A DNA stretch of 64,000 nt from Verrucomicrobiaceae bacterium (GCA_947507875.1 CANNQP010000008.1:45222-109221), one strand, 5' to 3'; positions 36,100 to 44,782 are shown, counted from the stretch's first letter. Translations and numbers: made by a program. The notes: generated from the letters alone by a model not told the origin.

Positions 36100-37212
36100 T
36101 CAGTAAACACCTTCAACGATCGTCTTTTCCATCGCACCAAAGGGGCGCACATCCGCGACTCCGTCCCAAGCATAGGGCGCGCGGGGCTTGCGGCGCATGG
36201 CTTCATCGCGCTCCAGGAAGCGGGGCATGAAGAACTCTTTCGTCAGCGTCGTCAGCTCCACACGGCCCCACTGGTCGTAATCGACGGTTTCGCTGGTGGC
36301 GTTCGGGTTCACGATACGCAGCACGGCACGGGGCTGCGGCGCGTAGTAGGTGATGGAGAAGTTGTCCGTTGGTTCCAGCGGCACGCTGGCGGCCAGGCCC
36401 ATCAAGGTGTTGCCGTAGGTCGGGTAGAAGCCGATGCGACCTTCCAGCACCTCCTCCACGATGAAGCGCACATACTGCGGAGTCATCGTGGTGCCGCCCA
36501 CGAAGCAGCCGCGGATGCCTGCGGCGTAGAGGTCCACCTTCTCGGCCAGGGCTTCCAGCAGCTTGGGCGTGGTAAAGATGGCGGAAATCTTTCGATTCTT
36601 CAGCAGCAGAACGGCCTGATCCACCACGTGATCCATGTATTGACGCGCTACATCAAACTGCTTGTTCGAGATCACCTTCTTCACGAAGCGCGGGTCGAGA
36701 TCGACAAAGTAGCAGGAGCTGCCTCGATAGTTCGCCAAATGCTCGACGGCCAAGCGCAGGCGACGCGGTCCGGTAGGGCCCACCATGATCCAGCTCTGGC
36801 CTTTCGGGAAATGCTCGTCCTTCAGCTTGTGGCTGAACTCCTCGTAATCCACGCGAAAGTCATTCCAGCCGATGCGCTGCTTGGGCATGCCGGTCGTGCC
36901 ACCGGTTTCGAAGATGTTAAAAGGCTTGCCTTCAAAAGCCTTTGGCACCCAAACCTCAGGCTGAAGATCACGCAGGTACTCGTCCTGGAAGTGGTCAAAC
37001 TTCGCGATGATGTCCTCGTAGCTGTTCACCACGCCACGCGGGTCAAAGTTCTTCTTCGCCCACTCCAGCCAAAAGGGACAACCCGTCTCTGGGGAAAAGT
37101 GCCAGTTGATGATTTCGCGGACTTGGTTATCGAGCTGAGCTTTGGCTTCTTCGGGCGTCATGTTCGGGGGGGATGTGAATTTATGGTCAGGGAATACGTC
37201 AAACGCTGACAT
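36100..37212 (-). CDS. PaaK-like adenylate-forming enzyme
   Basis: A 370-residue protein of the phenylacetate-CoA ligase-like branch of adenylating enzymes. FETGGTTGMPKQRIGWNDF (about 117-135) is the phosphate-binding loop; GCFVGGTTMTPQ and YPTYGNTLMG (motif A5) follow, then the WGRVELTTLTKEFFMPRFLERD segment with the ribose Asp/Arg region. It is shorter than PaaK (about 430) and lacks a clear C-terminal lysine swivel domain, so it may adenylate without CoA transfer or require a partner. An ATG at 37161 is an alternative start. It lies 26 bp downstream of serS on the same strand, so co-transcription is possible. Confidence 0.8.
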   Translation of the reverse strand: MSAFDVFPDHKFTSPPNMTPEEAKAQLDNQVREIINWHFSPETGCPFWLEWAKKNFDPRGVVNSYEDIIAKFDHFQDEYLRDLQPEVWVPKAFEGKPFNIFETGGTTGMPKQRIGWNDFRVDYEEFSHKLKDEHFPKGQSWIMVGPTGPRRLRLAVEHLANYRGSSCYFVDLDPRFVKKVISNKQFDVARQYMDHVVDQAVLLLKNRKISAIFTTPKLLEALAEKVDLYAAGIRGCFVGGTTMTPQYVRFIVEEVLEGRIGFYPTYGNTLMGLAASVPLEPTDNFSITYYAPQPRAVLRIVNPNATSETVDYDQWGRVELTTLTKEFFMPRFLERDEAMRRKPRAPYAWDGVADVRPFGAMEKTIVEGVY

Positions 37213-37238
37213 TTAGCGCTGACTTTCGGCAGAGGTTT

Positions 37239-38510
37239 TTATCCAATCGTCGGCGAACCGAAGTGGCCGCGTAGCGCATCAGGGATACGGATGCTGCCAT
37301 CCGCCTGCTGATAGGTTTCAATCAGCGCGACAAAGAGGCGCGCCAGGGCCGTGCCAGAACCGTTCAGGGTATGGCAAAAGCGATTCTTGCCGTCTTCGTC
37401 CTTGTAGCGCAAAGCCATCCGGCGGGCTTGGTAGTCGCCAAAGTTTGAGCAGCTGGACACTTCCAGATAGCTGCCCTGCCCCGGCGCCCAGACCTCGATG
37501 TCATAGGTCTTCATGGAGCCAAAGCCGATGTCGCCTGTACAAAGTTCGATCACTCGGTAATGCAAACCTAGAAGCTGCAATACCTTTTCCGCGTTCGCCG
37601 TTAGGCTCTCCAGCTCCGCCATGCTCGTCTCTGGCGTGGTGATTTTCACCAGCTCTACCTTGTCGAACTGATGCATGCGGATCAGCCCGCGCGTGCCTAG
37701 TCCGGCGCTGCCTGCCTCGCGGCGGAAGCATGGCGTGTAGCCCACGTAATTCACCGGCAGCTGCTCTGCTTTCAGGATCTCCTCCCGGTGTAAGTTCGTC
37801 ACCGGCACCTCCGCCGTCGGGATCAGGTAAAGGTCGTCCATCGGGCTGTGATACACCTGATCGCCAAACTTCGGCAGCTGTCCCGTGCCCACCAGGCACT
37901 CCGGCTTCACTAGGTGCGGAACATTCACCTCGGTGTAGCCATGCTGCGTCGTGTGCAGATCCAGCAAGAAATTGATCAGCGCCCGCTCCAGCCGCGCCCC
38001 GGCCCCACGATAGACGGCAAAGGCGCTGCCCGTGATGCGGGCCCCGGCCTCAAAGTCCAAAATACCCAGCGCCGCGCCCAACGCCGTGTGATCCTTCGGC
38101 GGAAAATCATAAGCCGGCGGCGTGCCCCACACACGCACCTCGGGATTCTCCTCCGCACTCTGCCCCACCGGGCAGGCCTCATGCGGCAGGTTCGGGATGC
38201 CTAGCATGATCTCGCGTTGGCGAGCGTCTGCCGCATCGGCCTCATGCCCGATCTCTTCGATCCGCGCATTGATGCCCTTCACCTCCGCCTCCAGCGCGCT
38301 GGTGTCCTGCCCATTCTTGCGGCCGAGGCCGATCTCCTTGGACAGGCGGTTGCGCTCGCCCTGCAACTTCTGACGTTCCGTCTCGGCCGAGCGGCGGGTC
38401 GTATCAATAGCCAAAACCTCATCCACCAACGCAGCAGAAGAGCCCCCGCGGTTGGCGAGGCGGGCTTTGACGAGGTCAGGATTCTCACGGAGCAGGCGAA
38501 TGTCGAGCAT
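37239..38510 (-). CDS. serS: Seryl-tRNA synthetase
   Basis: A 423-residue class II tRNA synthetase that charges tRNA-Ser with serine. The N-terminal coiled-coil tRNA-binding arm (about 30-105; MLDIRLLRENPDLVKARLANR start, then alternating charged helices) is complete. Class II motif 2 reads TPCFRREAGSAGLGTRGLIR and motif 3 NGSGTALARLFVALIE, with the serine-binding TAEVPVTNLHR loop. The length matches the family (about 425). The start at 38510 gives the canonical MLDIRLLRENP. No T-box or other leader was found ahead of it. Confidence 0.97.
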   Translation of the reverse strand: MLDIRLLRENPDLVKARLANRGGSSAALVDEVLAIDTTRRSAETERQKLQGERNRLSKEIGLGRKNGQDTSALEAEVKGINARIEEIGHEADAADARQREIMLGIPNLPHEACPVGQSAEENPEVRVWGTPPAYDFPPKDHTALGAALGILDFEAGARITGSAFAVYRGAGARLERALINFLLDLHTTQHGYTEVNVPHLVKPECLVGTGQLPKFGDQVYHSPMDDLYLIPTAEVPVTNLHREEILKAEQLPVNYVGYTPCFRREAGSAGLGTRGLIRMHQFDKVELVKITTPETSMAELESLTANAEKVLQLLGLHYRVIELCTGDIGFGSMKTYDIEVWAPGQGSYLEVSSCSNFGDYQARRMALRYKDEDGKNRFCHTLNGSGTALARLFVALIETYQQADGSIRIPDALRGHFGSPTIG

Positions 38511-38807
38511 AACGAAGGGGCGCGAAGGCTAGGCAGTGATGCCACTCTGGCAAGAAGAGCCTGCGGGCATTGTGGGGGAGATGCTAAGTCGCGCCAAGCC
38601 AGGCAGACCTTTAGTCCTTTTCCCCGCGCAGCCCAGAGGCTATGCAGGCCCGGTCTGAACTGAGGCGTGCTCTGCGCGTGGTCGGACCCATGGTGCCTTG
38701 AACCGCGCGGCTCCGAGGCTTTTTGATGAACTGGCTCCGTCAAAGACTTGCTAGCGAACCATCAGGGCGTGCAGCCTGCGAGTGAGCTTTGGCTTTGGGG
38801 AAACGGA
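38511..38807. other. Intergenic region, no gene seen
   Basis: About 300 bp upstream of serS and downstream of leuA. It should hold the serS promoter. No tRNA, RNase P, SRP or tmRNA signature was recognised. Confidence 0.5.
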
Positions 38808-38886
38808 ACCACAGAGAAAACCGATGTCCACAGAGGGGCAGAATTCATTCTTTGCGATCCTCTGTGGACTCTGCGGTGAATCTCTC
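38808..38886. repeat. Intergenic palindromic CCACAGAG-type repeat
   Basis: A perfect 10-bp inverted repeat, TCCACAGAGG (38827-38836) and CCTCTGTGGA (38859-38868), flanked by further partial copies (ACCACAGAGA at 38809 and CTCTGCGGTGAATCTCT to the right). It ends 6 bp from the leuA stop. The pattern recalls dispersed intergenic repeats that I associate with Verrucomicrobiota/Planctomycetes genomes; only one copy is in this window. It may serve as the leuA terminator structure. Confidence 0.6.
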
Positions 38887-38891
38887 CGCGC

Positions 38892-40613
38892 TCACGCCGC
38901 CCGGTTCACCGCGCTGAGCACGGCTTTGATCGAGGCGAGTTCGATGTTGGTGTCGGTGCCAGCGCCCCACACGGTCTTGCCGGTGGCGGTTTTGATCTGG
39001 ATGAAGGAGAGTGCAGCCGCTTCGGTGCCGCTGCTGAGGCTCTGCTCACGATAGGTGCTGACCTCGAAGGCGGGTGCGCCGGCGTCTTTGATCAGCGCAT
39101 CCACAAAGGCGGCGATGGGACCGTTGCCCTGGCCGGTGATGCCGCGTTCCTTACCGTTGATGACGAGACTGCAACGGCAGGTGAAAACGCCTTCCACGCC
39201 GTCGGCATGAAAATGATGAAGCGAGAAGGGCCTCTCGCGTTCGATGTATTCCTTCCAAAACATCTGCTTCAACTCCGTGCCGCTGACTTCGCGGCCGAGG
39301 GAATCGACGATATCATTCGCGATGGGACCAAACTCGCGCTGCATGTCCTTGGGCAATTCGATGCCGAATTCGCTTTCGAGCAGATAGGCGACGCCGCCTT
39401 TGCCGCTTTGCGAATTCACGCGGATCACCTCGTGGTATTCACGGCCGATGTCATTCGGGTCGATGGTAAGGTAGGGCACGTCCCAGACAACTGGGACTGG
39501 GACGGCAGCTAGCGATTGCGTCATTGCGCTGAGGTTGCCAAAACGACTTTTATCTTGCTCGTAGCCGGTGAGGCCTTTCTTGATGGCATCCTGATGGCTG
39601 CCACTGAAGGCGGTGAAGACGAGTTCGCCCGCGTAAGGCTGGCGCGGCGGCACCGTCATGCCGGTGGTGCGCTCATACATCTGGATCAGGCTATTCATGT
39701 CGCTGAAGTCGAGCTTCGGATTCAGGCCGTGCATGTAGAGGTTCATGGCGACCTGCACGATGTCGAGATTGCCGGTGCGCTCACCGTTGCCAAACAGCGT
39801 ACCTTCGACGCGATCCGCGCCTGCCAGCAAACCCAGCTCCGTGGCGGCGGTGCCGGTGCCGCGGTCATTGTGCGTATGCAGGCTGATGATGAGGCTCTCG
39901 CGGTTTTTGATGTTCGTGCAGATCCACTCGATCTGATCGGCATAGACGTTGGGCATGGCCACCTCGACGGTGTCAGGCAGGTTCAGGATCATCTTCTGCT
40001 GAGGCGTGGGCTGCCACACGTCCATGACGGCTTCGCTGATTTCCTTGGCGAACTCAACCTCCGTGGCGCTGAAGCTCTCCGGTGAGTATTGCAGCGTGAC
40101 CTGCGTGCCACTTTCAGTGAGGCGATGCAGGCGGTCTTTGATCATTTGCGCGCCTTTGACGGCCACGGCGATGATTTCCTCCTTCGACTTGCCGAACACA
40201 TACTTCCGCTGCGCAGGCGAAGTGGAGTTGTACATGTGGATGATGACCTTTTTGGCCCCAATGAGGCTTTGGACAGTCTTTTCGATCAAATCCTCTCGCG
40301 CCTGCACGAGGCACTGGATCGTCACATCGTCGGGGATGCGGTTTTCCTCGATCAGGCGGCGGTTGAAGCTGAACTCGGTGTTTGACGCCGAGGGAAAGCC
40401 AACTTCGATCTCCTTGAAGCCGCATTTCACCAGCGCATCGAACATGTCGAGCTTTTGCGAGACATTCATCGGCACGGCGAGCGCCTGATTGCCATCGCGG
40501 AGGTCCACGGAGCACCAGATGGGCGCTTGCGTGATGGTTTGAGAGGGCCAGCGGCGATTCGGCAACGAGACGGGATCGAAGCGCTGGTATTTGACGGAAG
40601 GGTTCTTTAACAT
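38892..40613 (-). CDS. leuA: 2-isopropylmalate synthase (LeuA2 type)
   Basis: A 573-residue enzyme that condenses acetyl-CoA with 2-ketoisovalerate, the first committed step of leucine synthesis. The TIM-barrel start WCSVDLRDGNQALA, the LHTHNDRGTGTAATELGLLAG metal site and ECTLFGNGERTGN-like GTLFGNGERTGNLDIV are present. The C-terminal regulatory domain (about 440-573) binds leucine in the family. The length and divergence match the longer LeuA2 group rather than the roughly 510-residue E. coli type. A leucine-rich leader peptide lies 107 bp upstream, implying attenuation. A palindromic repeat follows the gene. Confidence 0.95.
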   Translation of the reverse strand: MLKNPSVKYQRFDPVSLPNRRWPSQTITQAPIWCSVDLRDGNQALAVPMNVSQKLDMFDALVKCGFKEIEVGFPSASNTEFSFNRRLIEENRIPDDVTIQCLVQAREDLIEKTVQSLIGAKKVIIHMYNSTSPAQRKYVFGKSKEEIIAVAVKGAQMIKDRLHRLTESGTQVTLQYSPESFSATEVEFAKEISEAVMDVWQPTPQQKMILNLPDTVEVAMPNVYADQIEWICTNIKNRESLIISLHTHNDRGTGTAATELGLLAGADRVEGTLFGNGERTGNLDIVQVAMNLYMHGLNPKLDFSDMNSLIQMYERTTGMTVPPRQPYAGELVFTAFSGSHQDAIKKGLTGYEQDKSRFGNLSAMTQSLAAVPVPVVWDVPYLTIDPNDIGREYHEVIRVNSQSGKGGVAYLLESEFGIELPKDMQREFGPIANDIVDSLGREVSGTELKQMFWKEYIERERPFSLHHFHADGVEGVFTCRCSLVINGKERGITGQGNGPIAAFVDALIKDAGAPAFEVSTYREQSLSSGTEAAALSFIQIKTATGKTVWGAGTDTNIELASIKAVLSAVNRAA

Positions 40614-40719
40614 GACGGGACAGATTGAGACAAGATGGACAGCGGGGCAGGATTGGATCCTGAGACAGAGGAAAGCTGCGACGTGGCAGCGCTGGGCATG
40701 ACGAGGAAACGCGGGCCGC
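40614..40719 (-). promoter_or_regulatory. leuA attenuator region between leader peptide and leuA
   Basis: The transcript between the leader stop and leuA contains short alternative hairpins: GCTGC-CACGTC-GCAGC followed by UUUCC, and AGGAU-CCA-AUCCU-type stem nearer leuA. No long U-run is visible, so control could be by weak termination or by blocking translation. Only the leader peptide itself is clear. Confidence 0.4.
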
Positions 40720-40776
40720 CTACCCTCGAGTAAGTCGAAGGGAAAGGAGCAGCAGAGCCTGGGCGAGCGTGGTCAT
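40720..40776 (-). CDS. Leucine-rich leader peptide of leuA
   Basis: An 18-codon reading frame on the leuA strand: MTTLAQALLLLSLRLTRG, then TAG. Seven of 18 residues are leucine, four of them consecutive, encoded by CTC/CTG/CTT codons. A peptide like this upstream of leuA is the classic signal for attenuation, where shortage of charged tRNA-Leu stalls the ribosome and changes the fold of the downstream RNA. It was found by reading the leuA 5' region by eye. Ribosome binding site unclear, though AGCAUCCGCGCC lies ahead of the ATG. Confidence 0.72.
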   Translation of the reverse strand: MTTLAQALLLLSLRLTRG

Positions 40777-40872
40777 CACGTATGGCGCGGATGCTAGGAG
40801 GACTTGGGCGCTTGTCCAGTGGGCTTTTGACTGCTAGCTCATCCAGTCCCAAGCGTTTGTTTCACTGTGTCC

Positions 40873-42021
40873 ATGTCTGATCCTCGTCCAGCGCCCTGGT
40901 TGCGCTTCCTCGTTTTCATCCTCGTTAGCGCCCTGGTCGGTGCTGGCGTGTTCTTTTTTCTCAAAACGCAAGAAGCCGCGAAAGCTCAGCCCGTGGCGGC
41001 TGCCAAGAGCAAAGGTGCCCAAAGCGTAACGATCGCTAAGGTGACAAAATCCGACTACTCGCTGGACTTGATGGCGGTGGGTACCGTGGCCGCAGATGAA
41101 TCGATCGACCTCAGTGCCAATGTGACCGAAGTGGTGACAGCTCTGCATTTCGACGATGGTCAGCAGGTAAAAAAAGGTACGCTGCTGGTGGAATTAAGCG
41201 CAGCGGAGGAAGAGGCCGCGCTCTCCGCAGCCAAGTCCCAATTGGCAGAACACGAGCGAGAAATCACGCGACTACAGAACCTCGTGAAGGATGGAGCAGC
41301 CCCAGAAGCACGGCTGGAAGAGCGGCGCACGCTGGCGGATGTGGCCAAACAAAACATTCTGGAAGCCGAAGCGAGGCTGGCTGACCGGCACATCGCCGCG
41401 CCTTTTGATGGCTGGCTGGGGCTACGGCGCATCAGCGTCGGTGCGCTAGTCTCCCCTGGCACGGTGATCGTGTCGCTGGACAAGATCGATCGGGTGAAAA
41501 TCGACTTCAGTGTGCCCGAGACCTACCTGGGCCTGGTGAAGCCGGGGGCAATCTTGGAGGCACGCACGGAAGGTACCGACGAGAAGATCTTCCAAGGCAC
41601 ATTGACGCAGCTGGACTCGCGCATTGATCCCGTGACTCGTGCGGTGGCCGCACGTGCCGTGATCGAGAACAAGGACATGCTGCTGAAACCCGGCATGTTG
41701 GTGATGGCCACGCTGCATGTGGAGCCACGACTTTCTTTCTCCATCCCAGAGAGGGCGCTAGTGCCGCTTGGATCAAAGAGTTACGTCTTCACCATCGCCG
41801 AAGGCAAGGCCAAGCGAGTGGAGATCACGCCTGGACGGCGCAAGCCTGGCTACATCGAAGTGCTGAAAGGCCTGGAGGAAAACCAGACACTCGTCGCGGA
41901 CGGGCTGGTGGGCCTGCAAGATGGCATGGCCGTGAGCATCGCGGGTGAGTTCGATGGACCTGTGAAAGCTTTTGACCCGGAATCACTACGCAGTGAAAAC
42001 CGCGCTTCAGCAACGCCTTGA
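40873..42021 (+). CDS. RND-type efflux periplasmic adaptor (MFP)
   Basis: A 382-residue membrane-fusion protein that should link an inner-membrane RND pump to an outer-membrane channel. An N-terminal anchor (WLRFLVFILVSALVGAGVFFFL), a split lipoyl/barrel-sandwich domain (VGTVAADESIDLSANVTEVV ... APFDGWLGLRRISVGALVSPGT), an alpha-hairpin with coiled-coil heptads (about 105-155), and a beta-barrel with the family phrase LDSRIDPVTRAVAARAVIEN are all present. No pump or TolC gene follows; the next gene is an esterase. The ATG at 40873 was chosen over a GTG at 40867. It is orphan in this window. Confidence 0.92.
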   Translation: MSDPRPAPWLRFLVFILVSALVGAGVFFFLKTQEAAKAQPVAAAKSKGAQSVTIAKVTKSDYSLDLMAVGTVAADESIDLSANVTEVVTALHFDDGQQVKKGTLLVELSAAEEEAALSAAKSQLAEHEREITRLQNLVKDGAAPEARLEERRTLADVAKQNILEAEARLADRHIAAPFDGWLGLRRISVGALVSPGTVIVSLDKIDRVKIDFSVPETYLGLVKPGAILEARTEGTDEKIFQGTLTQLDSRIDPVTRAVAARAVIENKDMLLKPGMLVMATLHVEPRLSFSIPERALVPLGSKSYVFTIAEGKAKRVEITPGRRKPGYIEVLKGLEENQTLVADGLVGLQDGMAVSIAGEFDGPVKAFDPESLRSENRASATP

Positions 42022-42069
42022 AGTGACTTTGTCATTTCCAAAGCAACCCGATCCTTTCATCCTCGTGCC

Positions 42070-42945
42070 ATGACCGTTTCCAAGCTTCTCCTTCCTTCCC
42101 TAACCTTAGGTTTTCTCGTTCTTGCCAACCCCTCAGCTCTCGGTGTCGATGACTACAAGCTAGGACAGCTTTCCCAAGAAAATCCAGCCGTGCCGAAGGG
42201 CAAGGTGATCCAGATGCCCGTGCATGAATCCAAGATCTTCCCAGGCACAAAGCGCGACTGGTGGATCTATGTGCCTGCGCAATACAGCGCTGGCAAACCG
42301 GCGAACCTGATGGTTTTCCAAGATGGGCATGACTACGTGGGACTGAAGGGGGCATGGCGTGTGCCGACAGTGTTTGATAACCTGATCGCCAGCGGCGACA
42401 TGAAGCCGACGATCGCGGTCTTCATCACTCCAGGTCACATCGGGGATAGCAAGCCACCGAGCCCGTGGAAAAACAACAACCGTGGCAAAGAATACAACAC
42501 GCTGGGGGACAGCTATGCGCGCTTCTTGCTGACGGAAATCCTGCCGCTGGTGGAAAAAGATTACAAGCTCACGAGCGACCCGGAAGGCTGGGGCATCGGT
42601 GGTGCTAGCAGCGGTGCCATCTGCGCGTTCACCGTGGCCTGGGAGCGGCCAGACAAGTTCCGCAAGGTCTTCTCCACCATCGGCAGTTATGTCGATCTGG
42701 CAGGCGGACATGTGTATCCCAGCCTGATCCGCATCACCGAGCGCAAGCCGCTGCGTGTGTATCTTCAGGATGGCAGCAGCGACCTGGACAATCCCTACGG
42801 CAACTGGCCCATCGCGAATCGGCAGATGGCGGCTGCGCTGGCCTTCATGAAGTATGATTTCACCTTTGTTTACGGCGACGGTGCGCATAACTCCAAGCAT
42901 GGTGCGAGTGTGTTCCCGGAAGCCATGAAGTGGCTTTGGCGCTGA
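42070..42945 (+). CDS. Secreted alpha/beta-hydrolase esterase (EsteraseD/Fes-like)
   Basis: A 291-residue secreted hydrolase. Signal peptide MTVSKLLLPSLTLGFLVLANPSALG. The nucleophile elbow is GASSG with S180. The expected acid and base are in YLQDGSSDLDNPYGN (Asp) and GDGAHNSKHGASVFPEAMKWLW (His). The overall pattern (RDWWIYVPAQYSAGKPANLMVFQDG, GDMKPTIAVFITPG) matches the enterochelin-esterase/feruloyl-esterase-like group, often used against plant polysaccharide or siderophore esters. 48 bp separate it from the RND adaptor; co-transcription is plausible but the functions do not suggest it. Confidence 0.9.
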   Translation: MTVSKLLLPSLTLGFLVLANPSALGVDDYKLGQLSQENPAVPKGKVIQMPVHESKIFPGTKRDWWIYVPAQYSAGKPANLMVFQDGHDYVGLKGAWRVPTVFDNLIASGDMKPTIAVFITPGHIGDSKPPSPWKNNNRGKEYNTLGDSYARFLLTEILPLVEKDYKLTSDPEGWGIGGASSGAICAFTVAWERPDKFRKVFSTIGSYVDLAGGHVYPSLIRITERKPLRVYLQDGSSDLDNPYGNWPIANRQMAAALAFMKYDFTFVYGDGAHNSKHGASVFPEAMKWLWR

Positions 42946-43032
42946 AGCATCAGCTGAAAGTTCTGAGACTTAAAGATGCGCGAAGAGCCACTTTGAACTA
43001 GCAGCCTTGCTGTGAGCAGAGCAGCTTGTCTC

Positions 43033-43602
43033 ATGGTTTGCCTGCATTTGCCCGATGACACCGCTTTGCACCCAAAGCTAGACGCTTGGGCAGCCGTCCC
43101 GCTCAGCACGCCGGCCTTCTTGAGCGCAGGCGATGCCAGCCCGCCGAACGCGCACGGCTTCATCGAGGATCGCCATGTGGTGGTGCTCGGCTACGGTGAT
43201 GTTGTCTATGCGCGTGCCTGCCGCGCCTTGGATGCTTGGCAGATGTTCCCAGCCTGGGCACGGGTGCTGCACGATGGCAGGACCACGCAGCAAATGGGTC
43301 AAGTCGTGGCCATGATCGTGCGCATCCTTGGCCTTTGGTGGATCAATCCCTGCCGAGTGGTGACGCGCCGCGATGGCGAGGCTAGCCATGGTTTCATTTA
43401 CGGCACACTGCCCGATCATGCGGAGTGCGGGGAAGAGTTGTTTCAGATCCAAAAGCATGCCGATGGCCGTGTCGAGTATGTCATCCATGCCTTTTCCCAC
43501 CCGCAGCATCCCTGCGCTTGGCTTGGCTTTCCCCTGGCGCGCTGGTGGCAGTGTCGATTCGTTCGTGATTCCCAACAAGCGATGAAGGAGGTTTGCTCAT
43601 GA
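43033..43602 (+). CDS. DUF1990 domain protein
   Basis: A 189-residue protein from the ATG at 43033; a GTG at 43012 is in frame. The DUF1990 hallmarks are visible: GFIEDRHVVVLGYGDVVYARACRALDAWQMFPAW, RILGLWWINPCRVV, FIYGTLPDHAECGEELF and the closing AFSHPQHP...WLGFPLARWWQCRFVRDS. The family occurs in plants and many bacteria and has no known biochemical activity. The protein should be cytoplasmic: no signal or membrane segment is seen. It is followed by a tRNA operon after about 240 bp. Confidence 0.88.
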   Translation: MVCLHLPDDTALHPKLDAWAAVPLSTPAFLSAGDASPPNAHGFIEDRHVVVLGYGDVVYARACRALDAWQMFPAWARVLHDGRTTQQMGQVVAMIVRILGLWWINPCRVVTRRDGEASHGFIYGTLPDHAECGEELFQIQKHADGRVEYVIHAFSHPQHPCAWLGFPLARWWQCRFVRDSQQAMKEVCS

Positions 43603-43783
43603 ATTTCCCGCAGGCAAAAAGCACCGCCAGTCAGCTTTGCAGCCTCTCATGGGACTCCGCATGGCTCCCTAAATGCCTTTGGCTTTTGCCTGCTGGGCTT
43701 GCTGGCCCGGAGCTTTCTGAAAAACAGGGAAGCTCACGCACGCTAAGATTTTCACGAAACCTTTTCAAGATCACACAAAATGC

Positions 43784-43811
43784 TTGCGGCCTCGAAGCAC
43801 CCCGTTACCAT
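43784..43811 (+). promoter_or_regulatory. Possible sigma70-like promoter of tRNA operon
   Basis: TTGCGG at 43784 and TACCAT at 43806 with a 16-bp gap, 28 bp ahead of tRNA-Asn. A small hairpin (CCCGTT/AACGGG) lies between. Weak match; position is the main argument. Confidence 0.3.
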
Positions 43812-43839
43812 GTCGGCCCGTTTCCGAACGGGACGACGT

Positions 43840-43914
43840 TCCTGAGTAGCTCAGCGGTAGAGCGGGTGGCTGTTAACCACTAGGTCGTAGGTTCGAACCC
43901 TACCTCAGGAGCCA
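43840..43914 (+). tRNA. tRNA-Asn(GTT)
   Basis: A 75-nt cloverleaf with encoded CCA. Acceptor stem TCCTGAG/CTCAGGA, D-arm AGCTCAGCGGTAGAGC, anticodon loop with GTT, T-arm GTAGG-TTCGAAC-CCTAC. Five bases separate it from the next tRNA, so both are one transcript. Confidence 0.96.
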
Positions 43915-43919
43915 CTTAC

Positions 43920-43994
<75 letters not shown>

Positions 43995-44076
43995 AAGTGT
44001 CACGATACACTTCGGTGGAAAACAAATCATCTATGGCTCAAGCTGTGATTCTCTGGTCACGCTTCCTCTCCTGGGA

Positions 44077-44754
44077 TCAACCGACTTCCGCTTCATAGAG
44101 CGAGGCGATGCCCAGGGAGAGCCGATGCGTGGTGACTCGGTGGTAGCCACATTCCTGCATCAAAGCCTCCATCTGCTTGCCAGAGGGAAAGCGCTCAATC
44201 GAACTGCAAAGGTACTCATAGGCTGCCCGTTCGCTGGTGATCCAGCCTGCGACTCGAGGCATGATGCGCTTCAAGTAGAACAAATAGGCCGGTCGGATGA
44301 GCGGCAGTGTTGGCAAAGAAAAATCCAACACAAAGAGGCGCCCGCCTGGCTTCAGGACTCGGCGCATTTCCTTCAGCGCCTCGGGCCACGAGGCCATGTT
44401 TCGCAGGCCAAAGGCGACCGTCAGCACGTCAAAGCTACCATCATGAAATGGCAAATTCATGCCATCGGCAGCGATCAAGGCCTCCAGCTTTCGCCGCTGG
44501 GCCTCTCGCATCATGGGCACCGAAAAATCTGCGCCCAAAACTTGGGCGTCAGGGCAAGCCTTTTGCAACACTTCAGCCAGATCACCACTGCCCGTGGCAA
44601 GGTCCAGAATCTTCTGGGGGCGGCACGCGGCGACGAGGCAAGCTGTTTTTTTCCGCCAAAGCACATCAATGCCAAGACTGAGCACATGATTGGCCAAGAC
44701 ATAACGTCTGGCGATCCCTGCGAAGGCTTGTCTGACGAATCCGGGATCTTGCAT
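44077..44754 (-). CDS. ubiE: Demethylmenaquinone methyltransferase (UbiE/MenG)
   Basis: A 225-residue SAM-dependent methyltransferase that makes menaquinone from demethylmenaquinone (or C-methylates ubiquinone precursors). Motifs: the SAM loop ILDLATGSGDLAEVL, GADFSVPMM, ADGMNLPFHDGSFDVLTVAFGLRN, and the UbiE signature EMRRVLKPGGRLFVLDFS, plus YEYLCSSIERFPSG near the end. The start at 44754 (MQDPGFVRQAF) was preferred over an ATG four codons upstream, which sits inside the terminator region. It lies just outside the integrative element: tRNA-Leu was its direct upstream neighbour before insertion. Confidence 0.94.
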   Translation of the reverse strand: MQDPGFVRQAFAGIARRYVLANHVLSLGIDVLWRKKTACLVAACRPQKILDLATGSGDLAEVLQKACPDAQVLGADFSVPMMREAQRRKLEALIAADGMNLPFHDGSFDVLTVAFGLRNMASWPEALKEMRRVLKPGGRLFVLDFSLPTLPLIRPAYLFYLKRIMPRVAGWITSERAAYEYLCSSIERFPSGKQMEALMQECGYHRVTTHRLSLGIASLYEAEVG

Positions 44755-44758
44755 AGTC

Positions 44759-44782
44759 AAAAACATCCCCGTCTCAGGGATG
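44759..44782 (-). terminator. Stranded native terminator of tRNA-Leu
   Basis: On the minus strand a 6-bp stem (CATCCC with GGGATG) is followed by five U, directly past the CCA end of the tRNA-Leu remnant. In the uninterrupted chromosome this would end the tRNA-Leu transcript just before ubiE. It now stands alone beside the left repeat. Confidence 0.7.

Noticed and set aside
38511..38807. Structured RNA gene such as RNase P or 6S
   Set aside because: None of the conserved core sequences of these RNAs could be found.
43593..43883. 96-codon plus-strand gene after the DUF1990 gene
   Set aside because: Its 3' part is tRNA-Asn and the composition does not look coding.
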